DNA of 64,000 nucleotides from Caulobacter segnis (GTDB lineage: Bacteria > Pseudomonadota > Alphaproteobacteria > Caulobacterales > Caulobacteraceae): NCBI RefSeq assembly GCF_019931575.1, contig NZ_CP082923.1, positions 3,162,001 to 3,226,000 on the forward strand. Direction: 5' to 3'. Below, one piece after another: positions 33,869 through 43,245 of this stretch. The notes under the pieces were generated by a model, which had not been told where the DNA came from, made no database searches, and worked only from the letters and a program-made list of their open reading frames with translations. Each line of letters begins with the position of its first letter. The first letter of the stretch is position 1. Both the position numbers and the translations under genes were made by a program.

Positions 33869-34990
33869 ATGACCGCCGTCCCCACCGACCGCTTCGCCGC
33901 GCCCCGTCCTGTCCCGAAGCCCGGGATCCTGGACATCCACGCCTATGTCGGCGGCAAGTCCAAGGTCGAGGGCGTCGCCCATCCGGTGAAGCTGTCGAGC
34001 AACGAGAACATCCTGGGCAGCAGCGACAAGGCCAAGGAGGCCTATCGCAACGCCGTCGACCGGATGCACATCTATCCGGATGGCAAGGCGGGCATCCTGC
34101 GCGCCGCCGTGGCCGAGCGCTTCAAGCTGGAGCCCGAGCGCCTGACCTTCGGCGACGGCAGCGACGAGATCTTCGCCCTGCTGTGCCAAGTCTATCTGGA
34201 ACCCGGCGACAACATCGTCCAGGGCGAGCACGGCTTCGCCGCCTACGCCATCGGGGCCCGCGCCTGCCAGGGCGAGGTGCGGATGGCCAAGGAGATCAAC
34301 CACCGCATCGACATCGACGAGGTGGTCAAGTGCGTCGACGAGCGCACCCGCCTCGTCTTCATCGCCAATCCCGCCAACCCGACCGGCACCTGGCTGACGG
34401 GCGAGGAGATCCGCGCCCTGCACGCGGGCCTGCCGCCGTCGGTGATCCTCGTTTTGGACGGTGCCTATTCGGAGTTCTGCAGCGATCCGCGCTTCGAGGA
34501 CGGCCTCGACCTGGCCCGGACCGCCGAGAACGTCATCGTCACCCGGACCTTCTCGAAACTGCACGGCCTGGCCGCGCTGCGCGTGGGCTGGGGCTACGCC
34601 CCGACGCACATCATCGAGCCGCTGGAGCGCATCCGCCCGCCGTTCAACACCTCGATCCCCGGCCAGGAAGCCGCCGTCGCGGCCCTGTTCGACGACGAGT
34701 TCCAGGCCCGCTCGCTGGCCCTGGTCGAGCAGTGGCGTCCGTGGCTGGCCCAGCAGCTGGGCGGCCTGGGGCTGGAAGTGACGCCGTCGGCGGCCAATTT
34801 CGTGCTGGCCACCTTCCCGACCACGCCGGGCAAGACCGCCCGCGAGGCCGAGGCGTTCCTCGCCTCCAAGGGCTATCTGGTCCGCGCGGTGGCCAATTAC
34901 GGCCTGCCCGACGGCATCCGCATCACCATCGGCCTGGAAGAGCAGAACCGCGCCGTGGTCGAGCTGCTGGCCGAGTTCATGGGGCGCTAG
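33869..34990 (+). CDS. hisC: Histidinol-phosphate/aromatic aminotransferase HisC
   Basis: A 373-aa PLP aminotransferase with KLSSNENILGSSDKAKEAY, FGDGSDEIFALL, ANPANPTGTWL, and RTFSKLHGLAALRVGWGYA containing the PLP lysine. These are HisC-type features. Sitting between chorismate mutase and tyrC, it probably serves tyrosine/phenylalanine transamination, as HisC2-type enzymes do, rather than or besides histidine synthesis. Its stop directly abuts the tyrC ATG. Confidence 0.92.
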   Translation: MTAVPTDRFAAPRPVPKPGILDIHAYVGGKSKVEGVAHPVKLSSNENILGSSDKAKEAYRNAVDRMHIYPDGKAGILRAAVAERFKLEPERLTFGDGSDEIFALLCQVYLEPGDNIVQGEHGFAAYAIGARACQGEVRMAKEINHRIDIDEVVKCVDERTRLVFIANPANPTGTWLTGEEIRALHAGLPPSVILVLDGAYSEFCSDPRFEDGLDLARTAENVIVTRTFSKLHGLAALRVGWGYAPTHIIEPLERIRPPFNTSIPGQEAAVAALFDDEFQARSLALVEQWRPWLAQQLGGLGLEVTPSAANFVLATFPTTPGKTAREAEAFLASKGYLVRAVANYGLPDGIRITIGLEEQNRAVVELLAEFMGR

Positions 34991-35929
34991 ATGTCGGCTC
35001 CCGGTATCCTGTACCCCAAGATCACCGTCATCGGCTGCGGCCTGATCGGCGGCTCGGTGATCCGCGCCGCCCGTGAGCACGGCGTCGTCGGCGAGGTCAC
35101 CGTGGCCGACGCCAGCGAGGCCAACCGCGCCCGCGTCGTCGCGCTGGGCATCGCCGAGCACGTGACCGGCGACATCGCCCAGGCGGTCAAGGACGCTGAC
35201 CTGGTGGTCATCGCCACCCCGGTGCTGTCGATCCCGGACCTGGCCGCCGTCGTGATCCCGGCCATGAAGGCGGGCGCCACCCTGACCGACGTCGGCTCGA
35301 CCAAGGGCAATGTCGCCGAGGCCTTCCGCGCCCAGGACCTGTCGAAGATCTACGCCATCCCCGGCCACCCGATCGCCGGCACCGAGCAGTCGGGGCCCGA
35401 CTCCGGCTTCGCCGAGCTGTTCGAGAACCGCTGGACGATCCTGACCCCGTTCGAGAGCGACGACGAGCACTACGCCGAGGCCGTCGCCAAGCTGTCGGCC
35501 TTCTGGCGCGCCTTCGGGGCCCAGGTCGAACTGATGGACGAGAAGCACCACGACCTGGTGTTGGCCGTCGTCAGCCACCTGCCCCACCTGATCGCCTACA
35601 CGATCGTCGGCAGCGCGGCCGACCTGGAGAACGTCACCGAGAACGAGGTCATCAAGTACTCGGCCTCAGGCTTCCGCGACTTCACCCGCATCGCCGCCAG
35701 CGACCCGACCATGTGGCGCGACATCTTCGTGGCCAACAAGGACGCGGTGCTGGAGATGCTGGGCCGCTTCACCGAGGACCTGCAGGCCATGAGCCGCGCG
35801 ATCCGCTGGGGCGACGCCGACACCCTACACGCCCACTTCACCCGCACCCGCGCCATCCGCCGCGGCATCGTGGCGGCGGGCCAGGAAAGCGCCCTGCCGA
35901 ACTTCGGGCGCGATCGCGGGAAGAGCTGA
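34991..35929 (+). CDS. tyrC: Prephenate/arogenate dehydrogenase (cyclohexadienyl dehydrogenase)
   Basis: A 312-aa NAD(P)-dependent enzyme. The Rossmann motif reads ITVIGCGLIGGSVIRAA, followed by VIATPV, DVGSTKG, GHPIAGTEQSGP (with the catalytic His) and AVVSHLPHLIAY. It lacks an ACT domain or fused mutase. With the two upstream genes it forms the path from chorismate to tyrosine. ATG directly after the hisC stop. Confidence 0.93.
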   Translation: MSAPGILYPKITVIGCGLIGGSVIRAAREHGVVGEVTVADASEANRARVVALGIAEHVTGDIAQAVKDADLVVIATPVLSIPDLAAVVIPAMKAGATLTDVGSTKGNVAEAFRAQDLSKIYAIPGHPIAGTEQSGPDSGFAELFENRWTILTPFESDDEHYAEAVAKLSAFWRAFGAQVELMDEKHHDLVLAVVSHLPHLIAYTIVGSAADLENVTENEVIKYSASGFRDFTRIAASDPTMWRDIFVANKDAVLEMLGRFTEDLQAMSRAIRWGDADTLHAHFTRTRAIRRGIVAAGQESALPNFGRDRGKS

Positions 35930-36026
35930 CCCACGCAAGACGCGTCCCCCGCAAAATCTTCGCGCGGACCTTGCATTCGAAATCGAGCAGGCGGACCTTC
36001 CTCGAACTAACTTGAGGGAGGTCAGC

Positions 36027-36443
36027 ATGGACAGCGTCAATGTATCGATCGTTCGTCAAGCGTATGAGCACTATCGCGACGGCAAGATCGGCAACGTCAC
36101 CGAGGCCCTGACGAACGACGTAAGCTGGAGGGTCATCGGCGAGCCGAACTCGTTCGCGCCATTCGGCGATTTCGAGAACCACAGCGGCGCGCTCGAATAT
36201 TTCGATCGTCTGTCGCAGGTGCTGGAAACCGACAGGTTCGCACCAGAGGAGTTCGTGGCGAGCGGCGACACCGTCGTTGTCACCGGACGCACCTTCGGCA
36301 AGATGAAGGCCTCGAAACAACCGATCGAGATCGAGTGGGTTCACGTTTTTAAGCTCAAGGACGGCAAGATAAGCCAGTATCGAGAGTTCCTTGACACGGC
36401 CCGGATCCTCGCCGCCGCCAAAGTCCCCGAGCCCGCGCACTGA
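36027..36443 (+). CDS. SnoaL/NTF2-like family protein
   Basis: A 138-aa cone-fold protein. VRQAYEHYRDGKIGNVTEALTNDVSWRVIG is the typical helix-strand opening, and GRTFGKMKASKQPIEIEWVHVFKLKDGKISQYREFLD (in two parts) the sheet. The ATG at 36027 has GAGGGAGG upstream, giving a better start than TTG 36012. Substrate unknown; such proteins bind or isomerise small hydrophobic molecules. Confidence 0.85.
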   Translation: MDSVNVSIVRQAYEHYRDGKIGNVTEALTNDVSWRVIGEPNSFAPFGDFENHSGALEYFDRLSQVLETDRFAPEEFVASGDTVVVTGRTFGKMKASKQPIEIEWVHVFKLKDGKISQYREFLDTARILAAAKVPEPAH

Positions 36444-37052
36444 GCTCGTCTTGACCGCCAAAGCCGGGGCGGCCCGGACTCTTTCTGCGTGCTCGCATGG
36501 CTCCGGGCGTCCGGCGAGTGTTTCGGACATGGAATCGGCCATGCGCTCTCCGCTTCACGCGGCTGACCGCTGAAGGTGTGGGGAGGCGACGGAGCGGCCG
36601 GGCGAACCCGGAGACCGTGAGCGTGTGTTTGCGTTTCAGCTCGACCGCTCGCTCCGCCAGGCTGTTGTTTCCATGAGGACGGCGCGTGAGCGTTGTCTGC
36701 TCGGGCCTCCGTTCCCCCCGGACGGGCGTGGACCCCACCGCCTTGGCATTGCCAAGGCGGCGTCTTTACGTCACGCATGACGGCCTTCGGCCGTCATGCG
36801 GGATCGGCTCTACCGTCTCCAGCTCGGCGATCCACGATAGGCGGCTTTATGCGATCTTCGCGCAGGTTCACCCCGTGAACTCCGAGGATAGAACGCGCCA
36901 GATCCCCGTAAGCGCCACTCATCAAGAGCAGGGGCCATGCGAAACCCGGGAAGGTGAGGAATTACACCGATCTTGATTGCGGGACGTCGTTCGATGAGCA
37001 TGCAATCCTTTTCAGACCCGCCCAACGCGCCGCCCACCAGACCGAGTCACCG
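36444..37052. other. Gene-free 609-bp stretch with two strong hairpins
   Basis: No open frame has coding features. Two perfect hairpins lie 14 bp apart: CCGCCTTGGC/GCCAAGGCGG (36738-36760, loop ATT) and GCATGACGGCC/GGCCGTCATGC (36775-36799, loop TTC). They could end a non-coding RNA or be a dispersed repeat. The stretch from 36590 to 36735 has no identifiable homology. Confidence 0.5.
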
Positions 37053-37493
37053 ATGTCAGATCAGCCCAACCATGCTCGCGCAGCCTCGCGCTATGCGGCG
37101 GACTACGTCCTGCGCTGGGTCGAGATCGCCAACGCGGTTCACGGCGCGGACCTGCTCTACGCCCTGGTCTTCACGGCCCTCTGGTCCGGCAACTACTCGC
37201 ACGTCCGCGACGGCGGCCACGCGACCCCCGAAGACCTGTCGCCGGACCGCCAGCCCCGCCCGTTGACGGTGCGCCAGGTCGCCGATTCCCTGGCCCTGCC
37301 CTATGAAACCGTCCGCCGCCGGTTCCTCGAGATGATCGAGAAGGGCGCGATCCAGCGGGTGGGGCGCAGGGGCTTCATCGTCTCGCGCTCGGCCCTGTCC
37401 AGCCCCGAGGTCGCGCACGGCCACCAGCGGACCCAGTCCAGCCTCGCGCGCTTCCTCAAGGAATTGAAGTCGATCGGCGTGGAAGCGGCCTAG
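37053..37493 (+). CDS. Winged-helix/HTH DNA-binding protein
   Basis: A 146-aa protein from the ATG at 37053. The second half has PLTVRQVADSLALPYETVRRRFLEMIEKGAIQRVGRRGFIVSRSAL, in parts a GntR- or MarR-like winged helix with the recognition helix PYETVRRRFLEM. The first half (YVLRWVEIANAVHGADLLYALVFTALWSGN) is helical. A small repressor or phage-derived regulator is possible. It precedes a REP hairpin and the TonB receptor, which it might control (inference). Confidence 0.75.
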   Translation: MSDQPNHARAASRYAADYVLRWVEIANAVHGADLLYALVFTALWSGNYSHVRDGGHATPEDLSPDRQPRPLTVRQVADSLALPYETVRRRFLEMIEKGAIQRVGRRGFIVSRSALSSPEVAHGHQRTQSSLARFLKELKSIGVEAA

Positions 37494-37532
37494 GTCGGAT
37501 CGGCAATGCCAACTAGGCTTCGCGTCCTATCA

Positions 37533-37564
37533 CCGCTCATCCCCGCGAAAGCGGGGATGAGCGG
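37533..37564. repeat. REP-like perfect 14-bp hairpin
   Basis: Arms CCGCTCATCCCCGC (37533-37546) and GCGGGGATGAGCGG (37551-37564) with a GAAA tetraloop. It shares its core with the element at 13508-13536, so it belongs to the same dispersed family. It may also terminate the winged-helix gene transcript. Confidence 0.75.
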
Positions 37565-37827
37565 ATTGGGGATTTCTCACGGCTAAATTGGCTCCACCCC
37601 GTGGCCGCTTCCAGCCCCTTCTGCAAATCCCCCCCCAAACCTTTCGGCGAGCGTTGTTACCAGAGCTTGCGACTCCGTCATTTGTCGGACATATAATATC
37701 TACGTTGTGAGATTTTATCCCGAAATGTGGGACTTCCGCAACATGGAGAGCTGAACCGGGAAAACCGGGAGCCTCGGGTTGGAAACATCGGAGGGTGCGG
37801 CGGGGCCGGCCCTGTCAGGAGGGTCGC
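37565..37827. promoter_or_regulatory. AT-rich leader of TonB receptor gene
   Basis: Together with the repeat, the space between the winged-helix gene and the receptor is 334 bp. It contains an AT-rich patch (GGACATATAATATCTACG, about 37685-37702), the likely promoter, and AGGAGGGTCGC as ribosome site. No clear operator palindrome was found. Confidence 0.45.
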
Positions 37828-40716
37828 ATGTCGTCGTCCAAGCACGGCTGGAATTCGGGTTGCTCGCTGCTGGCCCTGGCATTTGTCGGAGCGATGACCG
37901 CCATCGGCGCGCACGCGCAGACCCAGCCAGCGCCGGACAACACGGTCGAGGAAGTGGTCGTCACCGGCTTCCGCGAAAGCCTGAAGAGCGCCCTCAACGT
38001 CAAGCGCCAGTCCTCAGGCGTGGTCGACGCCATCAAGGCCGAGGACATCGCCGACTTCCCCGACGCCAACCTGGCCGAGTCCATCCAGCGGGTCCCCGGC
38101 GTGTCGATCACCCGCGTGGCCGGCGAAGGTCGGACCATCACTGTGCGCGGCCTGCCGCCCGCTTTCACCCGCGTGCGCATCAACGGCATGGAAGCCCAGT
38201 CGACCAGCGGCGCGACCACCAGCGACCGGGGCGCGAACCTGGGTCGGGGCTTCGACTTCAACACCTTCGCCTCGGAGCTGTTCAGCGGCATCACGGTGCG
38301 CAAGACCGCCCAGGCCGAGGTCATCGAGGGCTCGCTGGGCGCGACCGTCGACCTGGAGACCGCCCGCCCCCTGGACCAGAAGGGCCTGACCTTCGTGCTG
38401 GGCGCCGCCGCCGGCTACAACGACCTCTCCAAGCACTCCGACCCGAAGGTCACCGCCGTGCTGGGCGATCGCTGGGACACCGCCTGGGGCGAGTTCGGAG
38501 CCCAGGCCTCGCTGGCCTGGAGCAAGCGCAAGTTCCTCGAGGACCAGTGGGGTTCGGGCGGCTGGAACCCGGCCACGGTCGACGGCGGCTTCTGCACGCC
38601 CGTGGGCCGTCCGGTGCAGAACCCGGTGAGCAACGCGGCCAACGGCACCGACGCCCTGAACTGCGCCACCGGCGTCCCCCGCCCGGCGGCGACCGACACG
38701 GTCTTCGACCTGGCCAACCGCTCGACGGTGTTCTTCCCGCGCCTGCCCCGCTATGGCCGCTTCCACCACGACCAGGAGCGCACCGGCGCGACCCTGGCCC
38801 TACAATGGAAGCCGACCTCGCGCACCTCGCTCAGCTTCGACGCCCTCTATTCGAACTATGACGTCAAGCGCGAGGAGAACTGGCTGGAAGGCTTCTCGTT
38901 CGCCCGCGCCATCAGCCAGAACGGCAAGCCGCAAACGGCCGTGCGCGAGCTGGTGCTGCGCAACGCCGGGACCAGCCATACGGCCGGGACCAATTTCGGC
39001 CAGACCGTCCATGACGTCGACTTCGCCCGTTTCGACGGCGTCGACGTGCGCTCCGACACCCAGCACGACGAGTTCCAGAACGTCTTCCAGCAGTACACCT
39101 TCGCCGGGACGCACGAGCTGACCGACAGGATCACGGTGAAGGGCCTGATCGGCTATTCGAAGTCGGACTACGACCAGCCGATGACGACGACGATCATGTT
39201 CCAGCGGCCCAACACCAGCATGACGATCGACTTCCGCAAGAACCGCGACCAGCCGACCATCACCCATGGCTTCGACGTCACCGACGCCGCGCAATACAGC
39301 TTCGCCGCCCCCAACGCCGAGGTGCGGCTGTCGCAGACCTTCACCACCAACATCTACAAGACCGTCGACCTGAACCTGGCCTGGGCGGTCGACGACGCCC
39401 TGACCGTCAAGGTCGGCGGCCATTATGACGAGTTCTCGTTCGACACCTCTGCCTTCCAACGGCCGAACAACTTCCTGGTCCCGAGCTTCACCTCGGCCGA
39501 GCTGAAGAACCTCACCAAGGTGGTCAGCGGCTTCGGCGGCCACGGCATCGACGCGGGCGTCTTCCCCAGCGCCTGGGCGACGATCGACTACGACAAGTTC
39601 GTCGCCAACCAGAACCTCTACAGCCAGTCGGGCCTCTACAACCTGGTCAACAACTACGGCGGCATCCGGCGCGTCGACGAGAAGGTGACCTCGGCCTATC
39701 TCCAGGCCGACCTGCGCACCGAGATCGCCGGCCTGCCGGTGCGCGGCGACGTCGGCTTCCGCTTCGCCAAGACCGAGCTGGAATCACGCGGCTACCAGAT
39801 CGGCCTGACGCCGCAGCAGGTGACCGCCGACCACAGCTATCACGACGTCCTGCCGTCGATGAACGTCTCGGTCGACGTCACCGACGACCTGGTCCTGCGC
39901 TTCTCGGGGGCCAAGACGGTGTCGCGGCCCGAGCTGGGCTTCCTGACGCCCGGCGGCAGCCTGAACCTGACCGGCACCCCGTCGATCACCTCGGGCAACC
40001 CGACCCTGGACCCGATCCGCGCCTGGACCGCCGACCTCGGCGCCGAGTGGTACTTCGCCCCCGGCGCGATCCTGGGCGTGGGCCTCTTCTACAAGGACAT
40101 CGAGACCTATGTTCAGAACCAGTCCCAGCAGCTGACCTTCCGCCAGACCGGCCTGCCGATGGCGCTGCTGGGTTCGTCGGGCGTCGATCCCGACAACACT
40201 CCGATCACCGTCACCCGGCCGCTGAATACGCCCGGCGGCCCGCTGAAGGGCTTCGAGATCAACTACCAGCAGGCCTTCACCTTCCTGCCGGGCTTCCTGC
40301 GCCATACCGGGGCGCTGGTGAACTACACCTATGTCGACAGCCAGATCGACTACTTCCTGGCCGCCGGCGGCATGACCACCAACGACCTGATCGGCCTGTC
40401 CAAGAACGCCTACAACGCCACCCTCTACTACGAGGACAGCAAATTCAGCGCCCGCGTCTCGGCCTCGTACCGCGATAAGTCGATCGTCGCCCTGCCGGCC
40501 AACAACCCGCTGCAGGACCTGGAGGGATACTCGCCCAACCTGACCTTCGACATGGCCGCCTCGTACCAGATCAACGAGCACTTCAAGCTATCGCTGGAGG
40601 GGCTGAACATCCTGGACCGCTTCAACCGCCAGTTCATCGACTCCGACCGTGACAGCACCTTCGTCTACACCCACACCGGCCGACAGTTTAACCTGGGCCT
40701 GCAGTACAAGTTCTAG
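37828..40716 (+). CDS. TonB-dependent receptor (Caulobacter/Xanthomonas type)
   Basis: A 962-aa outer-membrane receptor. After a signal peptide (ending AIGAHAQ) comes VEEVVVTGFRESLKSALNVKRQ, the TonB box and plug opening of the large TIGR01782 subgroup. Then DFPDANLAESIQRVPGVSITR, TVRGLPPAFTRVRINGM and GSLGATVDLETARP, and a long barrel ending LGLQYKF. This subgroup typically imports oligosaccharides. The GH9 cellulase and EF-hand genes downstream support a polysaccharide role. ATG 37828 follows AGGAGG. A UUCG-loop terminator follows. Confidence 0.93.
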   Translation: MSSSKHGWNSGCSLLALAFVGAMTAIGAHAQTQPAPDNTVEEVVVTGFRESLKSALNVKRQSSGVVDAIKAEDIADFPDANLAESIQRVPGVSITRVAGEGRTITVRGLPPAFTRVRINGMEAQSTSGATTSDRGANLGRGFDFNTFASELFSGITVRKTAQAEVIEGSLGATVDLETARPLDQKGLTFVLGAAAGYNDLSKHSDPKVTAVLGDRWDTAWGEFGAQASLAWSKRKFLEDQWGSGGWNPATVDGGFCTPVGRPVQNPVSNAANGTDALNCATGVPRPAATDTVFDLANRSTVFFPRLPRYGRFHHDQERTGATLALQWKPTSRTSLSFDALYSNYDVKREENWLEGFSFARAISQNGKPQTAVRELVLRNAGTSHTAGTNFGQTVHDVDFARFDGVDVRSDTQHDEFQNVFQQYTFAGTHELTDRITVKGLIGYSKSDYDQPMTTTIMFQRPNTSMTIDFRKNRDQPTITHGFDVTDAAQYSFAAPNAEVRLSQTFTTNIYKTVDLNLAWAVDDALTVKVGGHYDEFSFDTSAFQRPNNFLVPSFTSAELKNLTKVVSGFGGHGIDAGVFPSAWATIDYDKFVANQNLYSQSGLYNLVNNYGGIRRVDEKVTSAYLQADLRTEIAGLPVRGDVGFRFAKTELESRGYQIGLTPQQVTADHSYHDVLPSMNVSVDVTDDLVLRFSGAKTVSRPELGFLTPGGSLNLTGTPSITSGNPTLDPIRAWTADLGAEWYFAPGAILGVGLFYKDIETYVQNQSQQLTFRQTGLPMALLGSSGVDPDNTPITVTRPLNTPGGPLKGFEINYQQAFTFLPGFLRHTGALVNYTYVDSQIDYFLAAGGMTTNDLIGLSKNAYNATLYYEDSKFSARVSASYRDKSIVALPANNPLQDLEGYSPNLTFDMAASYQINEHFKLSLEGLNILDRFNRQFIDSDRDSTFVYTHTGRQFNLGLQYKF

Positions 40717-40727
40717 GCTGAGACTAA

Positions 40728-40757
40728 ACGGACGCGCTTCGGCGCGTCCGTCCTTTC
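40728..40757 (+). terminator. Intrinsic terminator after TonB receptor
   Basis: Perfect 10-bp stem ACGGACGCGC/GCGCGTCCGT (40728-40737 and 40742-40751) closed by a TTCG tetraloop and followed by CCTTTCC. It begins 12 bp after the receptor stop. Confidence 0.8.
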
Positions 40758-40841
40758 CCGCCGTATTCGCGAAATAAGCCGGCAACAATCGAGGGTCATT
40801 TCAGCGATCCAGGGACATCACCCCGGAAGGAAACACCCTCA

Positions 40842-41189
40842 ATGCGCCGCACGCTCCTCGTCGCGCTCGCCTCGCTCACCACGGTCGCCGCCGCCGGCGT
40901 GGCCATGGCCCAGGACGGCCCGCCGCCCGGACCGCCGCGCCAGATGCCGGCCCCGGAAGACATCTTCAAGCGCTGGGACGCCAACAGCGACGGCGTGGTC
41001 GACAAGGCCGAATGGACCAGCGCTGGCCGTCCGGAAGACCGCTTCGCCATGATCGACGCCGACAAGGACGGCAAGGTCACGCTGGACGAACTGAAGAGCG
41101 CCTTCGAGAAGATGCGCCAGCGCCGCGCCCAGCAAGGCGATGGCCCGCCTCCCGGCCCGCCGCCGGAAGGCCCGCCGCCCCAGAACTAA
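40842..41189 (+). CDS. Secreted EF-hand domain protein, Pro-rich
   Basis: A 115-aa protein with a signal peptide (MRRTLLVALASLTTVAAAGVAMA). Two EF-hand loops follow: DANSDGVVDKAEW and DADKDGKVTLDEL. Proline-glycine repeats flank them (DGPPPGPPRQ and GPPPGPPPEGPPPQN). It probably binds calcium in the periplasm. GGAAGGAAA precedes the ATG. A strong terminator follows, so it is a single gene. Confidence 0.88.
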   Translation: MRRTLLVALASLTTVAAAGVAMAQDGPPPGPPRQMPAPEDIFKRWDANSDGVVDKAEWTSAGRPEDRFAMIDADKDGKVTLDELKSAFEKMRQRRAQQGDGPPPGPPPEGPPPQN

Positions 41190-41210
41190 GCGCTCGTTCG
41201 AGCCGCTTCG

Positions 41211-41245
41211 AACGCCGCCCGATCGCCTCGGGCGGCGTTTTCGTT
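41211..41245 (+). terminator. Rho-independent terminator
   Basis: A 12-bp perfect stem (41211-41222 with 41228-41239), loop TCGCC, followed by TTCGTT. It ends the EF-hand gene 22 bp after its stop codon. Confidence 0.88.
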
Positions 41246-41367
41246 AGGCGGCCACGCCCCGCCGGATACCGGTAACAAAGACCGTGACAACGCTGTCGCC
41301 GTTCCGCTAGCTTCGCCCGCAAGGCGCGCGCCCGACGGCTGCGAGACGCGCCATGGAGGACGCGTTG

Positions 41368-43245
41368 ATGACCCGCCTGGCCACCCTGTCGTTCGTCGCG
41401 CTGCTGACCCTTTCTCCTTTGGCTTTGGCGGGCGCCGCAGGCGCCGAGGACGCGCCCCGCCCCATCCGCCTGAACCAGACCGGCCTCGAAGCCGGCGGCC
41501 CCAAGCGCGCCATCCTGGCCGATCCCTCGACGGCGCCGCTGGACTGGACCCTGCTGGACGCCGCCGGCGCGACTGTCGCCGGCGGGAAGACGAAGGTGTT
41601 CGGCGACGATCCCGCCTCGGGCGAGCATGTCCACCAGATCGACTTCTCGACCTTCCACAAGGCCGGCGACGGCTATCGCCTGAAGGTCGGCGCGATCGAG
41701 AGCCGCCCCTTCGCCCTGCGCGCCAAGCCCGATGGCAAGCTGACCAAGGCCGCCCTGTCGTTCTTCTACCAGCAGCGCGCCAGCGTCCCGATCCTGGCCC
41801 GCTTCGTCGAGCGTCCGGACCTGGCCCGCCCCGCCGGCCACGCGCCGGACAAGGCCACCTGCTTCGATCTCGCCGACGAGCGCGGCCAGGTCTGGCCGGG
41901 CTGTGACTATACGCTGGACGCCAGCGGCGGCTGGTATGACGCCGGCGACCAGGGCAAGTACGTGGTCAATGGCGGCATCTCGGTCTGGACCCTGGTCAAC
42001 GCCTGGGAGCGCGCGACCGTGCTGAGGCGCCCGCGCGCGCTGAAGGCCCTGGGCGACCGATCGCTGGCCCTGCCCGAGCACGGCAACGGCGTCCCCGACA
42101 TTCTCGACGAGGCCCGCTTCGAACTGACCTTCCTGCTGGCCATGCAGGTCCCGGACCGCAAGGCCCTGCAGGTCCCGGTCGGCAAGCAGAAACCCGTCGA
42201 CGGCAAGCTCACTCTGACCGCCATCGACGCCTCGGGCATGGCCCACCAGAAGATCGCCGACCGCTACTGGACGGCCCTGCCGACCGCGCCGGCCGACGAC
42301 AGGCAGGTGCGCTATCTCTACTACCCGACGACCGGCGCGACCCTGAACCTGGCCGCCGTCACCGCCCAGGCGGCGCGGGTGTGGAAGAAGATCGACCCGA
42401 CCTTCTCGGCCCGCTGCCTGGACGCGGCCCGCCGCGCCTTCGCCGCCGCCCGGCGCAATCCGGAGATCTATCAGTTGGGTCCGTTCACCGGCAGCGGCGG
42501 CTATGGCGACGGCGACTTGGCGGACGAGGCCTACTGGGCCGCCGCCGAGCTCTACGCGACCACGGGCGAGCCCGAATACGAAAAGGCCCTGCGCGCCTCG
42601 CCGCTGTTCTTAGCCGCGCCGTCGGTGGGCGGGCGGCCAACCGGCGACCTGGGCTGGAGCTCGGTCGGGGCCCTGGGCACCATCACCCTGGCCCTCGCGC
42701 CCAATCGCCTGAAGCCCGCCGAGGTCGCCCAGGCCCGCGCCAACCTGACGACCAGCGCCGGCAAGTACCTCTCCGACGACCTCGGCCAGGGCTACGCCCT
42801 GCCCTACGCCGCGCCGGGCTATCCCTGGGGCTCGAACAGCGCGGTGCTGAACCGCGCCGTGGTGCTGGGCCTGGCCTACGACTTCACCGGCGAGGTCGCC
42901 TATCGCTACGGGGCGGTCGACGCCATGGACTACGTGCTGGGCCGCAACCCGCTGGACCGGTCCTACGTCTCGGGCTTCGGCGCGCGGCCGATGCGCAATC
43001 CGCACCACCGCTTCTGGGCCAGGCAGGCCGATCCGGCCTATCCCGCGCCGCCGGCCGGGGTGGTGTCGGGCGGTCCCAACTCGACCGCCATGAACGACCC
43101 GGTGGCCGAGACCATGAAGGGCCAGTGCAAGCCGCAGACCTGCTGGACCGACGACTACCGCGCCTTCACCCAGAACGAGGTGGCGATCAACTGGAACGCC
43201 CCGCTGGCCTGGGCCTCGGCCTTCCTCGACGACACCGCGCGCTAA
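41368..43245 (+). CDS. Glycoside hydrolase family 9 (endoglucanase/cellulase)
   Basis: A 625-aa secreted enzyme that hydrolyses beta-1,4-glucans. The ATG at 41368 follows GGAGGACGC and gives a signal peptide (cleavage near AGAAGAEDA). An Ig-like CelD_N domain (residues about 30-115) precedes the catalytic toroid with GGWYDAGDQGKYVVNGG (catalytic Asp). The two GH9 signatures are RPMRNPHHRFW and QNEVAINWNAPLAW with the acid Glu. Its stop overlaps the convergent winged-helix gene by 4 bp. The nearby TonB receptor probably imports products. Confidence 0.95.
   Translation: MTRLATLSFVALLTLSPLALAGAAGAEDAPRPIRLNQTGLEAGGPKRAILADPSTAPLDWTLLDAAGATVAGGKTKVFGDDPASGEHVHQIDFSTFHKAGDGYRLKVGAIESRPFALRAKPDGKLTKAALSFFYQQRASVPILARFVERPDLARPAGHAPDKATCFDLADERGQVWPGCDYTLDASGGWYDAGDQGKYVVNGGISVWTLVNAWERATVLRRPRALKALGDRSLALPEHGNGVPDILDEARFELTFLLAMQVPDRKALQVPVGKQKPVDGKLTLTAIDASGMAHQKIADRYWTALPTAPADDRQVRYLYYPTTGATLNLAAVTAQAARVWKKIDPTFSARCLDAARRAFAAARRNPEIYQLGPFTGSGGYGDGDLADEAYWAAAELYATTGEPEYEKALRASPLFLAAPSVGGRPTGDLGWSSVGALGTITLALAPNRLKPAEVAQARANLTTSAGKYLSDDLGQGYALPYAAPGYPWGSNSAVLNRAVVLGLAYDFTGEVAYRYGAVDAMDYVLGRNPLDRSYVSGFGARPMRNPHHRFWARQADPAYPAPPAGVVSGGPNSTAMNDPVAETMKGQCKPQTCWTDDYRAFTQNEVAINWNAPLAWASAFLDDTAR

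Noticed and set aside
32123..35587. 1154-codon open frame on the minus strand
   Set aside because: It runs antisense through the DUF2125, chorismate mutase, hisC and tyrC genes, is rich in Arg/Gly/Ala/Gln from reverse GC-rich codons, and has no family motif.
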